From Amycolatopsis sp. DSM 110486 (lineage in GTDB: Bacteria > Actinomycetota > Actinomycetes > Mycobacteriales > Pseudonocardiaceae): 64,000 bases of DNA. Below are positions 27,430 to 35,432 of the stretch, in pieces. The notes beneath the pieces were generated by a model that worked only from the letters and a program-made list of their open reading frames with translations, searched no databases and had not been told where the DNA came from. The stretch lies in NCBI RefSeq assembly GCF_019468465.1, contig NZ_CP080519.1, positions 7,867,001 through 7,931,000 of the forward strand, read 5' to 3'. The translations under genes and the position numbers were made by a program. The stretch's first letter is position 1, and each line of letters starts with the position of its first letter.

Positions 27430-28644
27430 TCAGTGGTGTTGGGATGCAACGAGTTCAGCGACGCGCCGGGCCGAAGAGGACTGCACGGCCGCGCTCACGG
27501 ACAGCACCCCGACGAACGCGAGGTACACGTAGCCCGTCGTCTCCAGCCCCCAGGACGGCTCCACCAGCCCGGCCGCCAGCGACGGGAGGCTCAGCGCCGC
27601 GTAGCTGACGACGTAGGCGGCCGAGAACACTTCCGACCGTGTCTTCGTGGTGGTGGCCGCGCTGATGCCGCGCAGCGTCCCGGTAAACGTCAGGCCGACG
27701 CCCAGCCCGGCGATCACCGACCCGCCGAGGAAGCCGGCCGCGGAGCCGAAACCCAGGGCGCCTGCCAGCACCGCCGCGCCCACGACCAGCAGGACCGCGC
27801 CCATCAGGGTCGCGATTCGCGCGGTGTGCCGAGCCGCCCACAGGCCGCCCGCGCTGTTGGCGAGGAACAGCACCGCGATGGCGAGGCCGCCCGCGGCGCC
27901 GAACCGCACGTGCAGGACCTCGGTCACCAGCGACGGGGCGAGCGCGAGGAACAGCCCGGTCAATGACCACCCCGCGACGATGGCGGGCACCGCGCCGAAG
28001 AACGCCCCGCGCGTCTCGCGCGGCACGCGGACGCGCGGGCGCAGCGACGTCAGCACGCCAGGCCGTGGGCCGGCGGTCTCGGGGATGGCGAAGACCAGCG
28101 CGGCGACGGCCATGAACGCCACGGTGAGCACCGGGAAGACCACCGCGTCGGGGTACGGGCCGGCCTGCACGAGCAGGCCCGTCACACCGCCGCCGGCGGC
28201 GAGCCCGAAGCTCGTCCCCACGGCGGTCATCATCGGCCCGCGGTGCGGGCGATCCGCGGGGGAGAGCTCGACCAGCCCGGCGGCCAGCGCGCCCGTCGCC
28301 ATCCCGGTGGCGAGGCCCTGCACGATCCGGGCGGTCACGAGTGCGCCGACCCCGCCGGCCGCCCAGAAGATCGCCGTGCCGGCCGCGGCCACCAGGAGCG
28401 ACGCCACCAGGACCGGCCGGCGCCCGACGTGGTCGCTCAGCGAACCGACCGTCAGCAGCGCGCCGACCAGCCCGGCGACGTACACGGCGAAAACGACCGT
28501 CAGGATCGTCACCGAAAAGCCCCACCGCTGCAGGTACACCGGGTAGATCGGGGAGGGCGCGCTCGTCGACGCCATCAGGAGCACGTTGGCGAAGACGAGC
28601 AGGGCGAAGGAGGCGCCCCGGCTCAGGCTGTGTCGGTCGTCCAT
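27430..28644 (-). CDS. MFS transporter, 12-TM
   Basis: Protein of 404 residues with about 12 membrane helices. Motif A is GSLSDHVGRRPVLVASL. The opening ANVLLMASTSAPSPIYPVY is characteristic of a drug/metabolite exporter group common in actinomycetes. It is upstream of the oxidoreductase and cupin genes on the same strand, which suggests export of a compound or its reduced product. The HD-domain gene ends 13 bases upstream. Substrate unknown. Confidence 0.88.
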   Translation of the reverse strand: MDDRHSLSRGASFALLVFANVLLMASTSAPSPIYPVYLQRWGFSVTILTVVFAVYVAGLVGALLTVGSLSDHVGRRPVLVASLLVAAAGTAIFWAAGGVGALVTARIVQGLATGMATGALAAGLVELSPADRPHRGPMMTAVGTSFGLAAGGGVTGLLVQAGPYPDAVVFPVLTVAFMAVAALVFAIPETAGPRPGVLTSLRPRVRVPRETRGAFFGAVPAIVAGWSLTGLFLALAPSLVTEVLHVRFGAAGGLAIAVLFLANSAGGLWAARHTARIATLMGAVLLVVGAAVLAGALGFGSAAGFLGGSVIAGLGVGLTFTGTLRGISAATTTKTRSEVFSAAYVVSYAALSLPSLAAGLVEPSWGLETTGYVYLAFVGVLSVSAAVQSSSARRVAELVASQHH

Positions 28645-28657
28645 TTCGGTGGCCGGG

Positions 28658-29296
28658 TCAGCTCGACCATGGCGAGCCGGTGATGCGCTCGACGGTGGTC
28701 GTGCGGGAGAAATCGGGGATGAAGTGCTCCAGGATGTCGGAGTTCACCGTTCCGTTGGTGGTTTCCGGGCGGTGCTTCAGCGCGTCGACGAAGGTGCGCA
28801 GGAAATCGTTCTTGAAATCGCCGCGCGGGTGGAAGGCGAGGATTTCCTCGACCTGGGCCAGGTCCAGACCGTCGAAACCGAAACCGAGCACGTCCGTCAG
28901 CACGCCGAGGTGGGTCGTGGCGATTTCCGGGCCCATGCGCCCCGGAATTCCCGGCGTGGTGTGCAGGGCGATGGCCGTCCACACGGTGTCCGCGGCCGTG
29001 GGCGAGAAACCCCGGTCCAGCAAGAACTTGCGCCCGTGGTCGGCGCCGTCGACCTCGAACCGCTGCTCCACGTCGGAAAACGGCGTGATGAGCCCGGTGT
29101 CGTGGAACATCGCGGCCAGGTAGAGCAGTTCCGGATCCGGTTTCACCCCGAGCCGCTGCGCGTGGAACTGGCTGAAGAAGTAAACCCGGCGGGAGTGGTG
29201 GTAGATGAGGGGGTTGGTCGTTTCCTGGATGAGACGCGACGCCTCGACGACCGCCGCCGTCTCGGGGACCTCCACACCCGCGATGATCTCTGACAT
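28658..29296 (-). CDS. HD-domain phosphohydrolase-like protein
   Basis: Protein of 212 residues from ATG at 29296, with GGAAG 10 bases upstream; the open frame extends to 29344. The HD metal site is visible: His in IYHHSRRVYFFSQFH, AAMFHDTGL (the His-Asp pair) and a later ALHTTPG. Overall it resembles the cyanamide hydratase/HDDC-like group that includes small hydrolases. It may be the first gene of the operon with the MFS transporter, oxidoreductase and cupin lipoprotein. Substrate not determinable. Confidence 0.85.
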   Translation of the reverse strand: MSEIIAGVEVPETAAVVEASRLIQETTNPLIYHHSRRVYFFSQFHAQRLGVKPDPELLYLAAMFHDTGLITPFSDVEQRFEVDGADHGRKFLLDRGFSPTAADTVWTAIALHTTPGIPGRMGPEIATTHLGVLTDVLGFGFDGLDLAQVEEILAFHPRGDFKNDFLRTFVDALKHRPETTNGTVNSDILEHFIPDFSRTTTVERITGSPWSS

Positions 29297-29413
29297 GACT
29301 GCTGCGCTTCCGTTCTTTTCTCGACGGATTGTGTCCGTCTCCATGGTGCCGATCGCGGCACCCGTCGTGCCGCCTTTGTCCGGCCAGGAACCACTCAGAT
29401 CGGGACGCGCGGT

Positions 29414-30148
29414 TCAGCCGTCGACGGTGTGTGAGTGCAGGAGTGCCGACACGAACGCGTCGGGGCGGGTCAGGAACGCCTCGTGGTCACCCGGAACGGT
29501 GATCGGCTCGACCCCGAGCCGGGCGGGGAACCGCGGGCACCAAGCGTAGTCGCCCGGGGGCATGGCCAGGTCGCATTCGCCGGCCAGGTAGCTGACTGGC
29601 AGGCCGAGCATCGACAGCGCGGGGGCGTGCAAGGGCTGTTCGAAATAGCGCATCGGGTGGGGCACGAGCAGCTCGTAGATCAGCTTCTGCGCCGGTTCGG
29701 GCGTGTCCTGGGCGAAGGCGCTCTGCCACACCGGGTAGGGGAGGACCACGGAATGGTCGCCCGACTCCTGCGCGAGCTGCCGGAAGAGCGCGGCGTGCCC
29801 CGGCGGGACGTCCTCCACGAGCGGCACGCCGTTCTCCGGCACGAACGCGCTGTGGAAGACCAGGCGGCGCACCCGGTGCGGAACCCGGTGGGCCGCACCG
29901 AAAACGGGGTAACCACCCCAGCTGTGGGCGACCAGCGTGACGTCGGTCAGGTCGTGGCCGTCGAGGAAATCGACGAGGAAGTCCACTGTGTCCTCGAGGG
30001 TGAAACGACGGGGATCGTCGCCGTCCGCGAGGCCCGGCAGCGTCAGTGCGACCACGTTGTGCCCCGCGGCACGCAACCGCTGGGCGACCGGCCGCCACGA
30101 CCACGCGCCGTGCCACGCGCCCGGAACCAGCACGTACGTCTCCACCAT
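29414..30148 (-). CDS. Alpha/beta hydrolase (salicylate-esterase-like)
   Basis: Protein of 244 residues. ATG at 30148 with AGGAAGGTGAG upstream; a GTG at 30160 is in frame but sits on the ribosome site. The opening YVLVPGAWHGAWSW provides the oxyanion loop, and AHSWGGYPVFG holds the nucleophile Ser. An acidic residue in AGECDLAMP and His in GDHEAFL complete the triad. It resembles plant-type methyl-ester hydrolases and actinobacterial relatives. It is divergent from a GlxA-type activator, its probable regulator. Confidence 0.9.
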   Translation of the reverse strand: MVETYVLVPGAWHGAWSWRPVAQRLRAAGHNVVALTLPGLADGDDPRRFTLEDTVDFLVDFLDGHDLTDVTLVAHSWGGYPVFGAAHRVPHRVRRLVFHSAFVPENGVPLVEDVPPGHAALFRQLAQESGDHSVVLPYPVWQSAFAQDTPEPAQKLIYELLVPHPMRYFEQPLHAPALSMLGLPVSYLAGECDLAMPPGDYAWCPRFPARLGVEPITVPGDHEAFLTRPDAFVSALLHSHTVDG

Positions 30149-30263
30149 GGTTCGACTCACCTTCCTGCGGCTTCGTTGCCAGAGGGCCTGCAGCCCGTGC
30201 CGGACCTGTTCTCGGTCGGGCCTGTGAAGAAGGGAACGTAGCGAGTGGTTCCATTACGGTCAA

Positions 30264-30280
30264 GAGTTGTAACTAAACTC
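30264..30280. promoter_or_regulatory. Inverted repeat between hydrolase and GlxA-type regulator
   Basis: GAGTT (30264-30268) and AACTC (30276-30280) flank the AT-rich spacer GTAACTA. The site is 59 bases from the regulator's start and 116 from the hydrolase start. It is a plausible operator for the AraC-type regulator, but the arms are short. Confidence 0.35.
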
Positions 30281-30322
30281 GGCCGGTGCACTTTTGTGGT
30301 GACGGTGTGCTACCAATGCCCT

Positions 30323-31330
30323 GTGCGCCCGTCTTCCGCCTCCACGAACGCCCGGCCGGGTTCCCCTGCGCGCGTCGTGGCGATCCTTGTCTTCGACGGG
30401 GTGACCCTGCTGGACGTCGCGGGCCCGGCGGAGGTGTTCAAGGAGGCCACGCGGCTCGGTGCCGACTACCGGATCGTGCTCGTCTCGCCGACGGGCGAGG
30501 ACGTGGTGTCGAACCTCGGGTTCAAGGTCGCGGTCGAGGGCCCCGTGTGTTCCGAGCCCGCGCCGGACACCTACCTGGTGGCCGGGTCCGACCTCTACCC
30601 GCGCACGCCCGTGCCGTGCGACCTGGCGGAAGCCGCCCGCGTGCCGGCCGCCGGCGCCCGCCGCGTCGCCTCGATCTGCACGGGCGCGTTCATCCTCGCC
30701 GCCGCCGGCCTGCTCGACGGCAAGCGCGCGACCACGCACTGGAAGGTCACCCACGAGCTCGCAGCCCGCTGCCCGACGTGCCGCGTCGAGCCCGACGCCA
30801 TCTACGTCCGCGACGGCACCACCTACACCTCCGCCGGCGTCACCGCCGGCATCGACCTGGCCCTCGCCCTCGTCGAGGAGGACCACGGCCCCGACCTGAC
30901 GCGCGACGTCGCCCGTTCCCTGGTCGTGTACCTGCAGCGCTCGGGCGGGCAGTCGCAGTTCTCCGCCCCCCTGCAGGGCCCACCGCCGCGCTCCCCGGCC
31001 CTGCGCACGATCACCGACCTGGTCACGGCCAACCCCGGCGCCAGGCACTCGCTCGGCGACCTCGCGAAGCACCTCAACGTCAGCACCCGCCAGCTCACGC
31101 GCCTCTTCCACGACGAACTGTCCACCACCCCGGCCCGCTACGTGGAGAACATCCGCTTCGACCTGGCCCGGGCCCTGCTGGACCAAGGCCACACCGCGAC
31201 CCAGGCGGCGACCCTCGCCGGTTTCCCCAGCTATGAAGCCCTGCGCCGGGTGTTCGCGCGGAAACTGTCGATCAGCCCGGCGGCGTACCAGCGCCGGTTC
31301 AGCACGGCTCGGCGCGCGAACGCCGGGTAG
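30323..31330 (+). CDS. GlxA-family transcriptional regulator (DJ-1/PfpI-AraC)
   Basis: About 335 residues from GTG at 30323, with no clear ribosome site. Residues about 15-185 are a DJ-1/PfpI-like domain, with Cys in RRVASICTGAFILAAAGLL at the nucleophile-elbow position. Residues about 225-330 are an AraC-type double helix-turn-helix: SLGDLAKHLNVSTRQLTRLF and ATLAGFPSYEALRRVF. Such regulators sense small molecules and activate adjacent genes, here most likely the divergent hydrolase. Confidence 0.92.
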   Translation: MRPSSASTNARPGSPARVVAILVFDGVTLLDVAGPAEVFKEATRLGADYRIVLVSPTGEDVVSNLGFKVAVEGPVCSEPAPDTYLVAGSDLYPRTPVPCDLAEAARVPAAGARRVASICTGAFILAAAGLLDGKRATTHWKVTHELAARCPTCRVEPDAIYVRDGTTYTSAGVTAGIDLALALVEEDHGPDLTRDVARSLVVYLQRSGGQSQFSAPLQGPPPRSPALRTITDLVTANPGARHSLGDLAKHLNVSTRQLTRLFHDELSTTPARYVENIRFDLARALLDQGHTATQAATLAGFPSYEALRRVFARKLSISPAAYQRRFSTARRANAG

Positions 31331-31548
31331 TTTTCGGCGGCCGTCCGGCCGGTCATCACCGCCACGCACTGCGACCTCGCGGCCATCGTTCTCCGGCCCG
31401 ACCTGGGCCCAACGCGGCGAAACACGATCCGGCTCACCTGGGACGGGCGATGTCTCGCGGGCCGGCAGCGGGCACCGTGGCGTCGTCCTCCTACGTCGGC
31501 TCGAGGGACGCGCCGACGCGGCAGGGCCGACGACGAGGAGGGCGGAGC

Positions 31549-33696
31549 ATGGCGGACACCGCCACACCTACGCCGGCCGGCGGCGCCGCGGACGGGCCGG
31601 ACCAGCCGCGCCAGCCGGAGCGGCCGGGCCAACGAGGCCAGGCTGGCCAGCCGGACCTCGCAGCGCGGCTCCGCTCACCCGCCTACCTGCGCCTGTTGGT
31701 GCTCGCCGCGATCATCGGGGTGCCCATCTCCGCCGCGGCCTACTTCTTCCTCCAGCTGGTCGGCGCGCTTCAAGAGTGGGTTTACACCGATCTGCCGCGC
31801 GCGCTCGGGTTCGCCGGGCCGCCGTTGTGGTGGCCGGTGCCGCCGTTGGTTCTGTGTGGTCTGCTGGTCGCGGTCGCGGTGCGGTATCTGCCCGGTGGGG
31901 GCGGCCATTCGCCCGTCTTCGGGTTCACGCCGGGCCAGCAGCCCACGCCGAGCCAGCTGCCGGGCGTGCTGCTCGCCGCGCTGGCGACGCTCGGGCTGGG
32001 GGCCGTCCTCGGGCCCGAGGCGCCGCTGATCGCGCTCGGTGCCGGGCTCGGGGTGTGCGCGGTCCGGCTCGCGCGTCCGCACGCGCCGAAGCAGGTCGGT
32101 GCGGTGGTGGCGGCGACCGGGAGCTTCGCCGCCATCAGCGCGCTGCTCGGGTCGCCGATCCTGGGCGCGTTCCTGCTGATGGAGGCGTCGGGGCTGGCCG
32201 GCGCGACCATGGGGCTGGTGCTGCTGCCGGGGCTGCTGGCCGCCGGGATCGGCACGTTGCTCTTCATCGGCCTCGACTCGCTGACCGGCCTGGGCCCGGC
32301 GTCGCTGGCGTTGCCCGAGCTGCCGCCGTTCACCCACCCCGACGTCGCGCAGTTCGGCTGGGCGCTCGGCATCGGCGCGGCCGCGGCGGTGCTGGGCACG
32401 GGTATCCGCCGACTGTCGCTGCTGCTGCACTCGCGCGTCGAAAACCACGTCCTGCTGCTGACTCCCGTGGCGGGTCTCGTGATCGCCGGCCTCGCGATCG
32501 CCTACACCGCCGCGGGCGGAAGCCTGTCGGACGTCCTGTTCTCCGGCGAGACGGCGCTGCCGACGCTCCTGGAGAACAGCGCGGCGTACGCGGTCCCGAC
32601 GTTGCTGCTCCTGCTGGCCTGCAAGGGACTCGCGTACGGCGTGACGCTGTCGGCGTTCCGCGGCGGGCCCATCTTCCCGTCGATGTTCCTCGGCGCGGCC
32701 GGCGGCATCGCGCTGTCGCACCTGCCTGGCCTGCCGCTCGTCGCCGGGGTGGCGATGGGGATCGGCGCGATGTGCGTGGTCATGCTGCGGCTGCCTTTGA
32801 CGTCCGTCCTGCTCGCCACGCTCCTGCTCTCGTCCGACGGGCTGGCCGTGATGCCGCTGGTGATCGTCGCGGTGGTCGTGGCCCACGTGCTGGCCGCGTG
32901 GCTAGGCCCGCGCGAGGGTTCACTCGCGAAGGGTGATGAGGCGACGGCGCCCGCCACGCCAGTCTCCAAGGGCTCTGAAACAGCTGCCCGGGGAGGAACC
33001 AGCATGGCTCAGCGACCGAACATCGTCCTCGTCCACGGCGCGTGGGCCGACGGTTCCTGCTGGAGCGCGGTGATCGAGCGCTTGCAGGCCGACGGCTACC
33101 GGGTCACCGCACCGCAGTTCCCGGAGACCTCGCTGGCCGGCGACGTCGCGCGGCTGCGCCAGGTGCTGGCCCGCCAGGACGGTCCGACTGTCGTCGCCGG
33201 GCATTCGTACGGCGGTCAGATCGTCACCGCTCTGGGGACGGACGCGCCGAACGTCGTCGGCTTGGTCTACGTCGCGGCGTTCGGCCTGGACGAGGGCGAG
33301 ACGATCGGCAAGCTGCTGGCGCAGGGGCCGGTGACCCCGGCGCTGGCGCACCTCGACGTCGACAAGCAGGGCTTCGCGTGGCTGCCCGAGGACGACTTCG
33401 TGAACCACTTCGCCGCCGACGTCGACCCGGTCAAGGCCCGGGTCATGTTCGCCGTGCAGCAGCCGCTGGCCTTGTCGGCCCTCGACGAGGTGATGGGCGT
33501 CCCGGCGTGGAAGTCGCACCCGGCGTGGTTCCTGGTGGCCGACGGCGACCAGGCGATCCCGCCCGAGGCCCAGCGCCTGTTCGCCGCGCGCATGAAGGCC
33601 ACGACCGTCGAGGTCGCGTCGAACCACGTCGCGATGGTGTCCCACCCCGACGACGTGCTGCGGCTCATCGCGAGCGCGGTCCAGGCTGTGCGGTGA
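31549..33696 (+). CDS. ClC chloride channel/antiporter with in-frame alpha/beta hydrolase
   Basis: A single open frame of 715 codons from ATG at 31549 (GAGGAGGGCGGAGC upstream). Residues 1-35 are Pro/Gln-rich. Residues 36-465 form a ClC protein with about ten to twelve membrane segments; GPEAPLIALGAGLG corresponds to the GxExP gating-glutamate motif and GGPIFPSMFLGA to the GxFxP motif. The frame then continues through a 20-residue linker into a complete alpha/beta hydrolase. There is no stop between them, yet the hydrolase has its own ribosome site and ATG at 33004. It may be a true fusion or two genes whose stop was lost. Family calls are firm; the fused product is uncertain. Confidence 0.85.
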   Translation: MADTATPTPAGGAADGPDQPRQPERPGQRGQAGQPDLAARLRSPAYLRLLVLAAIIGVPISAAAYFFLQLVGALQEWVYTDLPRALGFAGPPLWWPVPPLVLCGLLVAVAVRYLPGGGGHSPVFGFTPGQQPTPSQLPGVLLAALATLGLGAVLGPEAPLIALGAGLGVCAVRLARPHAPKQVGAVVAATGSFAAISALLGSPILGAFLLMEASGLAGATMGLVLLPGLLAAGIGTLLFIGLDSLTGLGPASLALPELPPFTHPDVAQFGWALGIGAAAAVLGTGIRRLSLLLHSRVENHVLLLTPVAGLVIAGLAIAYTAAGGSLSDVLFSGETALPTLLENSAAYAVPTLLLLLACKGLAYGVTLSAFRGGPIFPSMFLGAAGGIALSHLPGLPLVAGVAMGIGAMCVVMLRLPLTSVLLATLLLSSDGLAVMPLVIVAVVVAHVLAAWLGPREGSLAKGDEATAPATPVSKGSETAARGGTSMAQRPNIVLVHGAWADGSCWSAVIERLQADGYRVTAPQFPETSLAGDVARLRQVLARQDGPTVVAGHSYGGQIVTALGTDAPNVVGLVYVAAFGLDEGETIGKLLAQGPVTPALAHLDVDKQGFAWLPEDDFVNHFAADVDPVKARVMFAVQQPLALSALDEVMGVPAWKSHPAWFLVADGDQAIPPEAQRLFAARMKATTVEVASNHVAMVSHPDDVLRLIASAVQAVR
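33004..33696 (+). CDS. Alpha/beta hydrolase, internal start within the ClC frame
   Basis: From ATG at 33004, preceded by GGGGAGGAACCAGC, a good ribosome site at normal distance. It encodes 230 residues, a normal single-domain length. Features: NIVLVHGAWADGSCW (oxyanion region), AGHSYGGQIV (nucleophile Ser), DGDQAIP (acid) and SNHVAMVSHPD (His). It is a paralogue of the Tat-exported hydrolase at 33901-34734. Whether it is made only as a ClC fusion, only as a separate protein, or both is not decided by sequence. The strong internal start favours separate synthesis. Confidence 0.75.
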   Translation: MAQRPNIVLVHGAWADGSCWSAVIERLQADGYRVTAPQFPETSLAGDVARLRQVLARQDGPTVVAGHSYGGQIVTALGTDAPNVVGLVYVAAFGLDEGETIGKLLAQGPVTPALAHLDVDKQGFAWLPEDDFVNHFAADVDPVKARVMFAVQQPLALSALDEVMGVPAWKSHPAWFLVADGDQAIPPEAQRLFAARMKATTVEVASNHVAMVSHPDDVLRLIASAVQAVR

Positions 33697-33898
33697 GTCC
33701 AACCGAGCCGCGTGCCCCGGCCGTGCTGGCCGCGGCCGCGGTGCCGGTGATGCGGTACGGGCTGAAGCGTGGCGCGCGGGCCACCGGATGACCCAGCTGT
33801 CCGTGCTCGGCGAGGCCCTCCTGAAGGACGGGGTGCTCCTCGGCGCGTCCCTCCTGACCGCCGCCGACTCGCTGAGCGCCGCGGCCGAGCGCTCGTAG
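33693..33898 (+). pseudogene. Remnant of a DUF417/YkgB-like membrane protein gene
   Basis: Two coupled tiny frames follow the hydrolase. A 32-codon frame starts GTG at 33693, overlapping the hydrolase stop, and contains VMRYGLKR. A 36-codon frame starts ATG at 33788, overlapping the first frame's stop, and contains EALLKDGVLLGASLLTAADSL. These resemble the first and last parts of DUF417 (YkgB-type) proteins, with the membrane middle missing. The simplest reading is an internal deletion. The alternative is two real micro-proteins, which the GTGA and ATGA couplings allow. Confidence 0.5.
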
Positions 33899-33900
33899 GT

Positions 33901-34734
33901 TCAGGCCCGGTGCACGGCCTCGAGGATGACGCGGGTGACGGTGTCGGGGTGCGTGATGAAGGACAGGTGCCCCGAGTTGATCACCGTCGTGCGCGCCTTC
34001 ATCCGGGCGGCGACGAAACGCTGGAGCTCGGGCGAGGTCGTGCGGTCGGCGGTGGTGATCACGTAGCTGCTCGGCTTGGTTTCCCAGGCGGCGGCGGTGG
34101 TTTTGGTCGAGAAGAGATCCTGCGCGACGCGGCCCTGCGCGGCGTAGAGGGCCCGCGCCCTGGCAGTGGGGACTCCGTTGGCGAAGTCGTTGAGGAACGC
34201 GTCTTCGGTCAGGTGGCCGAATCCGTTCTGGTACACGAGACCCGCGCCGGCCGGCGCGGCCGGGAACCGTGCGGTGAGCGCTGGGTAGTCCTCGCCGGCC
34301 ATCGGTGCCCGCGCGGACAGGTAGACGAGCGAGTCGACAGCGGGGTGGTCACCGGCCTGGCTGATCACCGAACCGCCGTAGGAGTGGCCCACCAGGACGG
34401 TCCGCCCGCTCTGCACGTCGAGCTCGCGCCGCGTTGCGGCAACATCGTCGGCCAGCGAGGTCAACGGGTTCTGCACCGACGTGACCGTGATGCCGGCGGC
34501 TTGCAGGCGCGGGATCACGTCGGCCCAGCACGACCCGTCGGCGTAGGCGCCGTGGACGAGCACCACGGACCGCCGCGGCGCGGGCCGCGTGGCGGCGCTC
34601 GCCGAACCCGGTGCGGCGAGCGCGAGCCCGGTGGCGCTCAGCGCGGCGATGCCCGCGAAGGACCGGCGGGTCAGCCGCGCCGGGGATCCCGTGGTGTCCG
34701 GATTCTCGCGATGGTGCAGGTCTGTGCGCTTCAT
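33901..34734 (-). CDS. Tat-exported alpha/beta hydrolase
   Basis: Protein of 277 residues, ATG at 34734. A twin-arginine signal is clear: LTRRSFAGIAALSATGLALA with probable cleavage after SASA near residue 48. The mature hydrolase has VVLVHGAYADGSCW, VGHSYGGSVISQA (nucleophile) and NSGHLSFITHPD (His). It is closely similar throughout to the hydrolase fused to the ClC gene, which lacks a signal. The two point towards each other across the DUF417 remnant. An exported esterase or haloperoxidase-like role is possible; substrate unknown. Confidence 0.9.
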   Translation of the reverse strand: MKRTDLHHRENPDTTGSPARLTRRSFAGIAALSATGLALAAPGSASAATRPAPRRSVVLVHGAYADGSCWADVIPRLQAAGITVTSVQNPLTSLADDVAATRRELDVQSGRTVLVGHSYGGSVISQAGDHPAVDSLVYLSARAPMAGEDYPALTARFPAAPAGAGLVYQNGFGHLTEDAFLNDFANGVPTARARALYAAQGRVAQDLFSTKTTAAAWETKPSSYVITTADRTTSPELQRFVAARMKARTTVINSGHLSFITHPDTVTRVILEAVHRA

Positions 34735-34888
34735 GGCTGAGAGCTCCCCTTGTCAGCAGTCGATGCCGTCTGTCCACAGTGGCCGAGCGCGGCGTCCGGC
34801 CATGATCACGTTACGCCGCCGCGCGGACCCGAGTCGGCGGCTTTCGGGGTAAGAACGGTCACTTGATCGGCCGGGGCGACCAGCGGAC

Positions 34889-35422
34889 TCAACCGGACTC
34901 GGCGGCCGAATTCCACACCCCGAACCACTGTTCGGCGCCGAACTCCTCGAACTTCTCCACCTCGGTGAACCCCAGCTTCGCCGCGAGCCGCATCGAGCGC
35001 TCGTTGGCGGTCTGGGTGCAGAGCACCACCGGCTCGCCGGGCAGCGCCCCGGCGAACCAGCCGAGTACCGCCGCACCCGCCTCGGCGGCGTACCCGAACC
35101 CCCAGGCCCGCGGCAGGAACAGGTAGCCGATCTCGGTTGCCTCGGCGCCTGGCCGGAGCCGGCCCGGACGCGTCGCGTCGCGCCGGTCGAGCGTGATCAT
35201 GCCGATCATCGCCGCGTCGAGCTCGACGACGAAGAAACCGAAGCGCCGCCCGGGCACTTCGGGCGCGGTGCGCTCCAGTTCGTCCCGCGAGCGCGGGCCA
35301 CCGAGGAAGGTCGAGACCTCGGGCGAGGCGAACAACTCGATGATCGTCGCGCGGTCGGGCGCCTCGGACTGACGGAGCACGAGCCGCTCGGTTCTGATCG
35401 GGGCGGGCGGCCAGGCGGTCAT
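34889..35422 (-). CDS. GNAT family N-acetyltransferase (RimJ/RimL type)
   Basis: Protein of 177 residues from ATG at 35422. It opens IRTERLVLRQ, the standard strand of Acetyltransf_3 proteins, with EIGYLFLPRAWGFGYAAEAG as the acetyl-CoA loop and TANERSMRLAAKLGF as the late helix. Such enzymes acetylate protein N-termini or small amines. It lies just after the base-hypermodification-like gene (10 bases apart, same strand), so it may share its transcript. A functional link is not established. Confidence 0.88.
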   Translation of the reverse strand: MTAWPPAPIRTERLVLRQSEAPDRATIIELFASPEVSTFLGGPRSRDELERTAPEVPGRRFGFFVVELDAAMIGMITLDRRDATRPGRLRPGAEATEIGYLFLPRAWGFGYAAEAGAAVLGWFAGALPGEPVVLCTQTANERSMRLAAKLGFTEVEKFEEFGAEQWFGVWNSAAESG

Positions 35423-35432
35423 GGCGGGCAAT

